A stretch of 64,000 bases of DNA from Bradyrhizobium sp. B097. GTDB taxonomy: Bacteria > Pseudomonadota > Alphaproteobacteria > Rhizobiales > Xanthobacteraceae. This document shows positions 27,366-35,201 of this stretch, in pieces; position 1 is the stretch's first letter, and every line of letters begins with the position of its first letter. The notes under the pieces were generated by a model. The model saw nothing but the letters and a program-made list of their open reading frames with translations. It was not told where the DNA came from and did not search any database. The stretch spans positions 3,716,501 to 3,780,500 of the forward strand of contig NZ_CP152412.1 in NCBI RefSeq assembly GCF_038957035.1. Reading direction: 5' to 3'. Both the position numbers and the translations under genes were made by a program.

Positions 27366-27545
27366 ATGATCAACTCATCTTTGCCGCAATCGCCTGCATC
27401 CGTCCCGGAGGACGAGGCCGTCGAGACCATCGTGCGCGCGGGCCCGAGCGGCGCGGTCGCGATCGCGGGCATTGCGACGGCCATCGTGGTCGGCTTGTGG
27501 TTTGCGTTCTATCTGCTCGTCTTCCTGCCGCGGAGCGCGCCCTGA
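27366..27545 (+). CDS. Small membrane subunit in CbaD position of ba3 oxidase
   Basis: This 59-residue frame reads a soluble N-terminus (MINSSLPQSPASVPEDEAVE) and one membrane helix (VAIAGIATAIVVGLWFAFYLLVFL). It lies 10 bases after the triheme cytochrome, and its TGA overlaps the ATG of the CuA subunit (TGATG), so it is translated with it. In Thermus the ba3 operon has a tiny one-helix subunit IIa gene (cbaD) in the same place. By position and topology this is a candidate analog. Confidence 0.65.
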   Translation: MINSSLPQSPASVPEDEAVETIVRAGPSGAVAIAGIATAIVVGLWFAFYLLVFLPRSAP

Positions 27546-28108
27546 TGGCGACCGAGACTGACCATAGCCTCGGCGAGGCGGTCGCCGCACGGATCGAGCG
27601 GCGCTGGGCGACGCTGTCGATCGTCATCGTCGGCCTGCTGGTCGGCATGGCGGCCTATATCGGCATTCATCAGGCGACGATGCCGCAGGGCCGGGTCGAA
27701 ACCGCCGATCCCAAGACGTTGCATCTGTCCGGCGAATTCATCGAGAGCAATCTCGGCAGCGAAATGGAGGCCGACGGCTCGGTCACCGTGCGCGCCATCG
27801 GCCAGCAATATTCCTTCACGCCGCAATGCGTCGTGGTGCCGGCGGAGGCCCCGATCACCTTCCGCGCCACCAGCGCCGATGTTGTCCATGGATTCCTGAT
27901 CGAGGGCACCAACATCAACACGATGCTGGTGCCGGGCTACGTCACGGCGCTGCCGGTGCGCTTCAAGGCGCCGGGCGATCACGTGATGCCATGCCAGGAA
28001 TTCTGCGGCATCGGCCACCAGGGCATGTGGGGCAAGGTCAAGGTGATCGACAAGGCCGCGTTCCGCGACATAGCCGCAGCGAAGCGGAGGCTGACCTGTG
28101 TTGACTAA
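27545..28108 (+). CDS. cbaB: ba3-type cytochrome c oxidase subunit II (CuA)
   Basis: This 187-residue protein has one N-terminal membrane helix (about 22-42) and a periplasmic cupredoxin domain. The CuA ligands are His115 (VVHGF), C150, E152 (backbone), C154, H158 and M161 in CQEFCGIGHQGM. The small size and single helix fit the ba3 class rather than aa3. It begins inside the stop of the small subunit and its 3' end overlaps the subunit I start by 11 bases. Confidence 0.92.
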   Translation: MATETDHSLGEAVAARIERRWATLSIVIVGLLVGMAAYIGIHQATMPQGRVETADPKTLHLSGEFIESNLGSEMEADGSVTVRAIGQQYSFTPQCVVVPAEAPITFRATSADVVHGFLIEGTNINTMLVPGYVTALPVRFKAPGDHVMPCQEFCGIGHQGMWGKVKVIDKAAFRDIAAAKRRLTCVD

Positions 28109-29723
28109 CAGACGGCTGATAGCGGCGCATTTCTGGCTCGCCTTCATCGTGTTCGGCGTCGCGCTGGTGCTCGGCGCCTGGCAGATGTTCGTGCGCAGCC
28201 CGTTGAACGCCTGGCACTTCAATCCGGAATTCTACTATCGCTCGGTCACCGCGCACGGCTCGGCGATGGGTTACGTATTCCCGACGCTGATCGCGATGGG
28301 CTTCGGCTATGCGATCACCGAAGCGTCGCTGGAGAAGGCGCTGATTGGACGGCGCTGGGCCTGGGCCGGCTTCTTCCTGGTCGCCGTCGGCGCCGTTGTC
28401 GCGATGATCCCGGTGTCGCTCGGGCTCGCCTCGGTGCTCTACACCTTCTATCCGCCGATGGTCGGCAATCCCTTCTATTACATCGGCGTCGTCATGGTCG
28501 TGGTCGGCTCATGGATCTGGGTCGCGCTGATGGTGACCAATTTCGTGATCTGGAAGCGCGAGAACCCGGGCAAGCCGGTGCCGCTCGCGATGTACGCCAA
28601 TGTCGCGGGCTCATTGCTCTGGGGCTGGACCGCGGTGGGTGCAGCGCTGGAAATCCTGTTCCAGATCCTGCCTGTGGCGCTTGGACTCAAGTCGACGATC
28701 GATGCGGGGCTGGCACGCGTCTTCTTCTCGTGGACTCTGCACGCCATTGTCTATTTCTGGCTGATCCCGACCTACATCGCCTATTACACGATCTTCCCGC
28801 GCGCGATCGGCGGCCGGCTCTATAGCGACGCGATGGCACGGATTTCATTCATCCTGTTCGTCGTGGTGGCGATGCCGATCGGCGTGCATCATCTGTTCGC
28901 CGACCCGCAGGTCGGCGCCGGATTCAAGTTCATGCATTCGGTGTTTACCGGCCTGGTGACGTTGCCGACACTCCTCACGGTGTTTACGATCTGCGCGTCG
29001 GCGGAGATCGCCAGCCGCCTGCGTGGCGGCCGTGGTGCATTCGGCTGGATCGGCGCGCTGCCATGGTCCAACCCGATCATGCTGGCGACCGCGCTGTCGC
29101 TGGTCATGCTCGGTTTCGGCGGCGCCGGCGGTATCATCAACATGAGCTACCAGCTCGACGCCACGGTGCACAACACGCAGTGGATCACCGGCCATTTCCA
29201 CCTGATCTTCGGCGGCGCCATCGTGATCATGTATTTTGCCATCGCCTATGATCTGTGGCCGCATCTGACCGGCCGTGCGCTGGACAGTTTCGGCATGATG
29301 CGCACGCAGCTCTGGCTGTGGTTCATCGGCATGATCGTGACCACTTTCCCGTGGCACTATGTCGGCATCCTCGGCATGCCGCGCCGTATGGCGTACTACG
29401 ACTATGCCAACCCGGCGATCTCGCCGCAGGCCTTCTCGGTCGCGATGTCGGCGATCGGTGGATTCATCCTGCTGCTGTCGGGTCTTCTGTTCCTGCTGGT
29501 GCTGGTCCGTGGCCAATTCGGCGCGCGCGGCGAGGCGGGTGCATATCGTTTCGCAGTGCCGCTGCACATGCCGGCGCGGATTCCGGTCGCGCTCAACTCG
29601 TTCGGCCTGTGGCTCGCCTTGATGGTCGGCCTCACCGTGGTGAACTATGGTTTCCCGATCGCGCAGCTGATGGCGCTGAACGAGACCAGCGTGCCCGCGG
29701 TCTATGTCGGAGCAGGCCGATGA
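28098..29723 (+). CDS. cbaA: ba3-type cytochrome c oxidase subunit I
   Basis: This 541-residue multi-helix subunit holds haem b, haem a3 or o3 and CuB. Visible ligands are H53 (TAHGSAMGY), the CuB His215 cross-linked in family to Tyr219 (HAIVY), H264/H265 (HHLF), and H366/H368 (GHFHLIF). The sequence matches the b(o/a)3 type, with no D-channel signature of the aa3 class. It pumps protons during oxygen reduction and has high oxygen affinity in known relatives. The start is GTG at 28098, overlapping cbaB. Confidence 0.94.
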   Translation: MLTNRRLIAAHFWLAFIVFGVALVLGAWQMFVRSPLNAWHFNPEFYYRSVTAHGSAMGYVFPTLIAMGFGYAITEASLEKALIGRRWAWAGFFLVAVGAVVAMIPVSLGLASVLYTFYPPMVGNPFYYIGVVMVVVGSWIWVALMVTNFVIWKRENPGKPVPLAMYANVAGSLLWGWTAVGAALEILFQILPVALGLKSTIDAGLARVFFSWTLHAIVYFWLIPTYIAYYTIFPRAIGGRLYSDAMARISFILFVVVAMPIGVHHLFADPQVGAGFKFMHSVFTGLVTLPTLLTVFTICASAEIASRLRGGRGAFGWIGALPWSNPIMLATALSLVMLGFGGAGGIINMSYQLDATVHNTQWITGHFHLIFGGAIVIMYFAIAYDLWPHLTGRALDSFGMMRTQLWLWFIGMIVTTFPWHYVGILGMPRRMAYYDYANPAISPQAFSVAMSAIGGFILLLSGLLFLLVLVRGQFGARGEAGAYRFAVPLHMPARIPVALNSFGLWLALMVGLTVVNYGFPIAQLMALNETSVPAVYVGAGR

Positions 29724-30511
29724 GCGATCAGCCGCTGTTCTCCCCGCGCAATCCGTGGTTCGGCATCAGCGTCGGCGTCACGGCCGCCATTGCCGTGCTG
29801 TCGGCTATTGCGGGCCTGATCTTGTTGCCGCTGGCGCAACCCAATCTCAAGCTTGCCGGTGTCTGGGACGCCATCTGCAGCGCAGCCGGCGTGCCGCGTG
29901 CCGCGGTGCAGGGGGCCAGCGTCAAGCCGGATTTCAAGACCTCCAACGTCGTCATGACGTCGGAGATGCTGACCAAGGTCGATCAGGTCTCGATCGGGCG
30001 GGGCGCGACGCTGGCGCAGCGTTGCGCGATTTGCCACGGACCGCAGGGCGTCAGCGATGCCCATTCGCCGAACCTCGCCGGGCAGTTTGCCGCGGTGACG
30101 TACAAGGAGCTCAACGACTTCAAGACCGACGCGCGGGTCAGCGTGGTGATGAGCCCGTTCGCGGCGGCCATGAGCGACCAGGATATGAAGGACGTTGCGG
30201 CCTACTACGCCTATCTGCCGCGGGTGCCTTCGAACAGTCTGGATACCGGGCGCCCCGCGCCGGCGGTCGTGGTGACGGGCGCCCCGATGCGCAACATCCC
30301 GCCTTGCGGCTCCTGCCACGGCGATATCGACAACAAGGCGGGAAGCCCCTGGCTCGGCGGTCAGTCGGCGGTCTACATCAAGGCGCAGCTCGAGGTGTTT
30401 GCGTCCGGGGCCCGCCGCAACGACATCAGTCAGCAGATGCGCAACATCGCGCGCCAGATGACCGCCGAGGAGATCGACCAGGTTGCGCATTACTACGAGG
30501 CCCAGCCTTGA
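29720..30511 (+). CDS. Membrane-anchored diheme cytochrome c (last gene of ba3 operon)
   Basis: This 263-residue protein has an uncleaved N-terminal helix (FGISVGVTAAIAVLSAIAGLILLPL), then two haem c sites, CAICH and CGSCH. The ATG overlaps the subunit I stop (ATGA), showing translational coupling. The second half resembles the protein at 25381, so both may descend from a cytochrome c4-like gene. It is a likely electron donor fixed at the oxidase. Confidence 0.9.
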   Translation: MSDQPLFSPRNPWFGISVGVTAAIAVLSAIAGLILLPLAQPNLKLAGVWDAICSAAGVPRAAVQGASVKPDFKTSNVVMTSEMLTKVDQVSIGRGATLAQRCAICHGPQGVSDAHSPNLAGQFAAVTYKELNDFKTDARVSVVMSPFAAAMSDQDMKDVAAYYAYLPRVPSNSLDTGRPAPAVVVTGAPMRNIPPCGSCHGDIDNKAGSPWLGGQSAVYIKAQLEVFASGARRNDISQQMRNIARQMTAEEIDQVAHYYEAQP

Positions 30512-30517
30512 GGGTTG

Positions 30518-30533
30518 TTAACGCGCCGTTAAC
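30518..30533 (+). promoter_or_regulatory. Perfect CtrA-type binding site
   Basis: TTAACGCGCCGTTAAC matches TTAA-N7-TTAAC exactly. It lies about 70 bases before the likely start of the SLT gene (30600) and just past the stop of the ba3 operon. If the site overlaps the -35 region, transcription would start near 30555-30565, which favours the 30600 start. Confidence 0.6.
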
Positions 30534-30599
30534 CATAATTACGGCAGTTTGACGGGACATGAGCGCCGATTGCCGGCGCCCGGCAAGGCACCCGGACAG

Positions 30600-31604
30600 A
30601 TGGCGGTCGACCTCTTCAATGCGACGGCTTCGGCAGGTGTCGATGCTTCGCGCCTGAAGGTCGCCGGTTCGATCAAGCAGGCGGCCGCGACCACCGGCAC
30701 GAGCTTCGAATATCTGCTCACCACCGCGAAGATGGAATCCAATTTCAATCCGCGGGCGGGTGCCACGACCTCGTCGGCGCATGGACTTTATCAATTCATC
30801 GACCAGACCTGGCTCGGCACCGTCAAGGAGGCCGGAAGCCAGCTTGGCTACGGCCAGTATGCCGACGCCATCACCAAGAACTCCGACGGCAGCTATTCGG
30901 TCAGCGATCCTTCCGCGCGCAACGCCGTCATGAAGCTGCGCGACGATCCCGATGCGGCGTCGTCGATGGCGGCGGTGCTGACGCAATCCAACAGCTTCAA
31001 GCTCACCGGCACGCTCGGCCGTCGTCCGACCGATGCCGAGCTCTATATGGCGCATTTCATGGGCGTCGGCGGCGCCGGCAAGCTGATCTCGAGCGCCGAG
31101 GACAGCCCGAGCGCCAATGCAGCCGCGATGTTTCCGAAGGCCGCGGCGGCGAACCAGTCGATCTTCTACGACAAGTCGGGCAGTGCGCGCAGCGTCAGCC
31201 AAGTCTATTCAGTGTTGACCACGCGCTACGCCGCGGCTGCGAATTCGAACGACACGCGCACGGCCTTTGCCGCGGCGGGCGGCGACACCATGAGCCCCAA
31301 TGCGATTGCTAGCGCTGCGCCGACGCAAGCGCTGACCATGGACACCGCGTCCTATCTTTCGACCTTCCCGAATGCCCACGCGGCCTCATCAGCCGGTGCG
31401 AGCTCGGCCGTCGCATCGGCGCAGCCGGCGCCGGCCTTCCGCTCGCTCTACCAGGGCGGCGACCGTTCGGAGCCGATCTCGCCGGCGGTGCAGGAACTGT
31501 GGGGCAATTCCGCATCGCTGACCACGTCGGCGACGCCAAAGGTCCGCGCGCCCGGGCGGCTTGATCTGTTCAGCGATCCGAACGGCACTTACAGCAGCGG
31601 CTAG
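30600..31604 (+). CDS. Transglycosylase SLT domain protein
   Basis: This 334-residue protein has a lytic-transglycosylase-like domain near the N-terminus: YLLTTAKMESNFNPRAGATTSSAHGLYQFIDQTW, where Glu in KMES is the probable catalytic acid, and later LYMAHFMGVGGAGKL. No signal peptide is visible. The rest is Ala/Ser-rich and of low complexity. The start is taken as ATG 30600 rather than TTG 30549, because the CtrA site makes a later transcript start likely. Flagellar or pilus peptidoglycan remodelling would fit CtrA control (inference). Confidence 0.8.
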   Translation: MAVDLFNATASAGVDASRLKVAGSIKQAAATTGTSFEYLLTTAKMESNFNPRAGATTSSAHGLYQFIDQTWLGTVKEAGSQLGYGQYADAITKNSDGSYSVSDPSARNAVMKLRDDPDAASSMAAVLTQSNSFKLTGTLGRRPTDAELYMAHFMGVGGAGKLISSAEDSPSANAAAMFPKAAAANQSIFYDKSGSARSVSQVYSVLTTRYAAAANSNDTRTAFAAAGGDTMSPNAIASAAPTQALTMDTASYLSTFPNAHAASSAGASSAVASAQPAPAFRSLYQGGDRSEPISPAVQELWGNSASLTTSATPKVRAPGRLDLFSDPNGTYSSG

Positions 31605-31644
31605 CGTTGCTGTCTTGCAGGTGCGTTGGCGCGCCGTGGCTGTC

Positions 31645-31659
31645 TTAACGAAACGTCAA
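31645..31659 (+). promoter_or_regulatory. Near-consensus CtrA site
   Basis: TTAACGAAACGTCAA fits TTAA-N7-TTAA except for one base (TCAA). It lies about 107 bases upstream of the DUF2336 gene. It is weaker than the two perfect sites in this window. Confidence 0.35.
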
Positions 31660-31765
31660 TAATCCCAAACGTTTATGGTGAACCCTTTGTTAAGCGTCAT
31701 GGTTTATTTTTCCTTGTAGTGGCGTCGTATGTCGATGCCGTCTCGTTGCGTAAGCCGGCAGGACC

Positions 31766-32947
31766 ATGATCGTTCGGCAGTTCATTAGTTGGATTAGGAC
31801 CGCTCCAGCAGGCGAGCGGGCAGAGGCGACACGGGCGTTGGCCCGGGCCTGGCTCATTTCGGATCTCACCGAGGACGACCGTATCGCAGCCGAAGGCGCG
31901 CTGCTGATGCTGCTCGACGACCCGTCGCCGCTGGTGCGACAGGCGATGGCCGAGGTGTTTGCATACAGCGCGGAGGCGCCGGCTACGATCGTGCAGGCGC
32001 TGTCGGCCGACCAGCCGGCCATCGCGCTGCCGGTGCTGGAGCATTCACCGCTGCTGATCGATGCCGACCTGGTCGACATCGTCGCGACCGGCTCCGACGA
32101 GATGCAGTGCGCGATCGCGCGCCGCGCCAATCTGCCCGCCTCGGTCGCCGCGGCGATCGCCGAGGTTGGCTCGGCGGCGGCTGCGCTCGAGCTGATCGAG
32201 AATCCGTACGCCGGGCTTGCGCCATTCTCCTGGGACCGCATCGTCGAGCGCCACGGCCATCTCGCCGCCATCAGGGAATCGATGCTGCAGTTGGACGACC
32301 TGCCCTCGGCGACGCGGCTCGCGCTGGTCGCAAAGCTCTCGGATACGCTGGCGCAGTTCGTCGTCGCGCGAAACTGGATCGGCGCCGACCGCGCCGACCG
32401 CATCGCCGGCGAGGCGAAGGAGCGCTCCACGGTGAACATCGCCGCGCGCGCCTTCGGCGACGACATGCAGAATTTGATCACGCATCTGCGCGCCACCGGC
32501 CAGCTCACCGCCGGGCTGATCCTGCGCGCGCTGCTGTCGGGCAATCTCGACCTGTTCGGGGCTGCGCTCGCCGAACTGTCGGGGCTGCCCTATGGCCGGG
32601 TTTCCGCGCTGTTGAACGACCGCGGCGGCAACGGCCTGCAGGCGTTGCTGCGGCGCGCCGGCCTGCCGGAATCCACCTACGCGGCGTTCCGCGTTGCGCT
32701 CGAGGCCAGCCACGAGGTCGGCTATGTCGACAGCGGCGACGGCGCGGCGCGGCTGCATCGCCGCATGGTCGAACGCGTGCTGACCCATTGCGAGACCGAT
32801 CATGCGGCCGCCGAACCGCTGCTGATCCTGCTGCGCCGCTTCGCGACGGAATCGGCCCGCGAGGATGCGCGCATGTTCTGCGAGGAGCTCGCCGCGGAAG
32901 ACGCGATTGCGGTGCTGCCTTACGACGACGATCTGATCGCGGCCTGA
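31766..32947 (+). CDS. DUF2336 domain-containing protein
   Basis: This 393-residue protein is all helical and belongs to the alphaproteobacterial DUF2336 family (ERAEATRALARAWLISDLTEDDRIAAEGALLMLLDDPSPLVRQAMAEV). The N-terminal part resembles HEAT-like repeats. No catalytic motif or signal peptide is visible. The function is unknown, and it is convergent with the HPt gene. Confidence 0.88.
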   Translation: MIVRQFISWIRTAPAGERAEATRALARAWLISDLTEDDRIAAEGALLMLLDDPSPLVRQAMAEVFAYSAEAPATIVQALSADQPAIALPVLEHSPLLIDADLVDIVATGSDEMQCAIARRANLPASVAAAIAEVGSAAAALELIENPYAGLAPFSWDRIVERHGHLAAIRESMLQLDDLPSATRLALVAKLSDTLAQFVVARNWIGADRADRIAGEAKERSTVNIAARAFGDDMQNLITHLRATGQLTAGLILRALLSGNLDLFGAALAELSGLPYGRVSALLNDRGGNGLQALLRRAGLPESTYAAFRVALEASHEVGYVDSGDGAARLHRRMVERVLTHCETDHAAAEPLLILLRRFATESAREDARMFCEELAAEDAIAVLPYDDDLIAA

Positions 32948-33007
32948 CAGCCGCGTTCTCCCGAGATTGACGAGAATGGAAGCCGTGGCCGCCGCCGCGG
33001 CGTGCGG

Positions 33008-33586
33008 CTATTCGCTGGGTGCGATGCTCGGCGCGAGGATGGCCTCGAGATGTTCGGGGCGGTCGCGGTTGGCGTGGGTCAGGAATTCATCGGCGATGCC
33101 GCGGAGCTGTTTGCTCAGCACGCCGGCCACGACCGCGGTGTCGAGCTTGGTGCGGTTGCGCACGATCGCCTGCACGGCGTTGATGTGGTGGGCAATCAGC
33201 TGCGCCGGCACCGCGGCGAGATCAGGCGCGTGCTCGATGATGCGGCACAGGCTCTCGGCCGCCGCCGCCGCCGAGGGATAACCGAATGTCGCGGCATCGC
33301 CCTTGATGTCGTGCGCGGCGCGGAACAGCTCCTCACGCGTCTTGTCGTTGAAGCCCTCGCGCTGCACCGTGGCGTGCGCGGCGGAGAGGCGGTCGGCCTC
33401 GATCGTCATCCATTCCTTGAACTCGCCCGACAGCCCGGCGAGCGCCTTTTCGGCGCGGCCGACCGGATCGTCGAGATCGCTCTCGGGGACGCGCAGCAGC
33501 ACCTTGCGCAGCGGGTTCGGCTGCGTGATGACATGGTGGGTGCCGAAACTCTTGACCTCGATCGTCCCGGGTTTGTCTTTCGCCAT
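33008..33586 (-). CDS. Histidine phosphotransfer (HPt) domain protein
   Basis: This 192-residue protein has an HPt helix bundle in its C-terminal two thirds. The phosphorylated His is H92 in LFRAAHDIKGDAATFG. It sits 9 bases downstream of a response regulator gene on the same strand, so the two form a likely phosphorelay pair. No histidine kinase gene is adjacent. The N-terminal 50 residues are unassigned. Confidence 0.88.
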   Translation of the reverse strand: MAKDKPGTIEVKSFGTHHVITQPNPLRKVLLRVPESDLDDPVGRAEKALAGLSGEFKEWMTIEADRLSAAHATVQREGFNDKTREELFRAAHDIKGDAATFGYPSAAAAAESLCRIIEHAPDLAAVPAQLIAHHINAVQAIVRNRTKLDTAVVAGVLSKQLRGIADEFLTHANRDRPEHLEAILAPSIAPSE

Positions 33587-33595
33587 GGCGATATC

Positions 33596-34141
33596 CTAAA
33601 TGGTCGAGCGCGCCTTCTCGAGCAGCGACGGCTGTTGCAGGATTTCGACCTCGCCGCTGCCGCGGCGTTCGGGGCCGATATAGGTGTTGGTGGTGTTGCG
33701 GCGGCGGTCGGGCCCGAAATAGGTCTTGGTCTTGATGAACGGGCGCGGATTGGCGACCACGTTCATGATGCGCTGGTAGAGGCCCTTGGCCGAGATCGGC
33801 TTGGCCAGGAATTCGGTGACGCCGGCATCGCGCGCCACGGTGACGCGGCGCTTCTCGGAATGGCCGGTCAGCATGATGATCGGCGCGTAGGGATTGCCCT
33901 TGGATTCCGGCTGCCGGATCATCTGCGCGAGCTCGAGCCCGTCGAAGATCGGCATCGACCAGTCGGTGATGACGATGTCGGGCACGTAATGGGTGTACAT
34001 CTCGAGCGCGGTGGCGCCGTCCTCGGCCTCATACACCTCGCGCGCGCCGAACGAATGCAGCAGCGTCCGCAGAATGCGGCGCATGTGCGGATTGTCGTCG
34101 CAAATCAAAAATCGCAGCTTGTTGAAATCGATGCGATACAT
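33596..34141 (-). CDS. Single-domain response regulator with C-terminal tail
   Basis: This 181-residue protein has a receiver domain: acidic D15/D16 (LICDDN), phosphoacceptor D60 (VITDWSMP), Thr92 (MLTGHS) and K114 (FLAKPISAKG). The last 50 residues hold a repeated motif (YFGPDRRRN and YIGPERRGS), a pattern shared with other alphaproteobacterial receivers and PilZ-like tails. No DNA-binding domain is present. I chose ATG 34141 (MYRIDFNKLR) over ATG 34162. It is likely co-transcribed with the HPt gene. Confidence 0.9.
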   Translation of the reverse strand: MYRIDFNKLRFLICDDNPHMRRILRTLLHSFGAREVYEAEDGATALEMYTHYVPDIVITDWSMPIFDGLELAQMIRQPESKGNPYAPIIMLTGHSEKRRVTVARDAGVTEFLAKPISAKGLYQRIMNVVANPRPFIKTKTYFGPDRRRNTTNTYIGPERRGSGEVEILQQPSLLEKARSTI

Positions 34142-34259
34142 GGTCCGGTCCCGAACGGGCATACCGGGCCAATGCGGTATTACCCAGCGTTAACCATATC
34201 CCGCCCGGGGTTAATGATTGGTTGCCGGGCAAGGGAGCAAGGGTCGGGCCAGCGCGCCG

Positions 34260-35039
34260 TCAGTAGCCGAACTGCTCGCGCAGGATGCGCTCTTCGAGCG
34301 AGTGGCCGGGATCGAACAGCATCCGCATCGCGATCGTCTTGTCGGAGAGCACCTCGACCCGGCGGACGTCGCGGACCTCGTCATGGTCGGCGACCGCGGC
34401 GACCGGGCGCTTCTCGTCCTCGATCACCTCGATCACCACGAAGGCGGAATTCGGCAGCAGCGCGCCGCGCCAGCGCCGCGGCCGGAACGCGCTGATTGGG
34501 GTCAGCGCCAGCAGCGCCGCGTTGATCGGCAGGATCGGCCCCTGGGCGGAGAGATTGTAGGCGGTCGACCCGGCCGGCGTCGCCACCAGGATGCCGTCGG
34601 CCATCAGCTCGGGCATCCGCTCATGCTCATCGATCAGGATGCGCAGCTTGGCGACCTGGTAGGTCTGCCGGAACAGCGCGACCTCGTTGATGGCGTGATG
34701 CAGATGCACCGCGCCGTGGATGTCGGTCGCGCGCATCAGCAGCGGATTGATCAGCGACTCCCGCGAGGCGGCCAACCGCGCGCGCAGATCGTGCGTCGAA
34801 TATTCGTTCATCAGGAAGCCGACGGTGCCGCGATGCATGCCGTAGATCGGCTTGCCGCTGCGCATGTTGGCGTGCAGCGTCTGCAGCATCAATCCGTCGC
34901 CGCCGAGCGCAACCACGACGTCGGCATCGGCGGCCGAATGGTTGCCGTACATCGCGGCCAGCTGCTCGAGCGCGGTCTGCGCTTCCGCGCTCGCGCTGGC
35001 GACGAAGGCGATCTTGTCATACCGCTTGGGGCTAGCCAT
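34260..35039 (-). CDS. nadK: NAD kinase
   Basis: This 259-residue enzyme phosphorylates NAD to NADP. The GGDG nucleotide motif is at residues 46-49 ([11 protein letters not shown]), and [22 protein letters not shown] is the second NAD-site signature. The length fits bacterial NadK. It lies just downstream of the response regulator promoter region and is transcribed in the same direction as that gene. Confidence 0.95.
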   Translation of the reverse strand: MASPKRYDKIAFVASASAEAQTALEQLAAMYGNHSAADADVVVALGGDGLMLQTLHANMRSGKPIYGMHRGTVGFLMNEYSTHDLRARLAASRESLINPLLMRATDIHGAVHLHHAINEVALFRQTYQVAKLRILIDEHERMPELMADGILVATPAGSTAYNLSAQGPILPINAALLALTPISAFRPRRWRGALLPNSAFVVIEVIEDEKRPVAAVADHDEVRDVRRVEVLSDKTIAMRMLFDPGHSLEERILREQFGY

Positions 35040-35201
35040 CGCTCACGAACTCGTTTGGCACGGAACACGCCGCGCTCGTCTATACATCCCGGGCGGCCTT
35101 GTCGAGATGGTCCCGTGAGAGACCCGATGCCCAACGGGTGCCGCCAGACTAGCGCAGTTCGCTGGTGATATGCGTAATTGTCGGCCCAGGGAGTGAACGG
35201 C

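Noticed and set aside
34187..34215. Possible CtrA site (two TTAA near the response regulator start)
   Set aside because: The TTAA motifs are 17 bases apart, not 7. At most a single TTAACCAT half-site remains.
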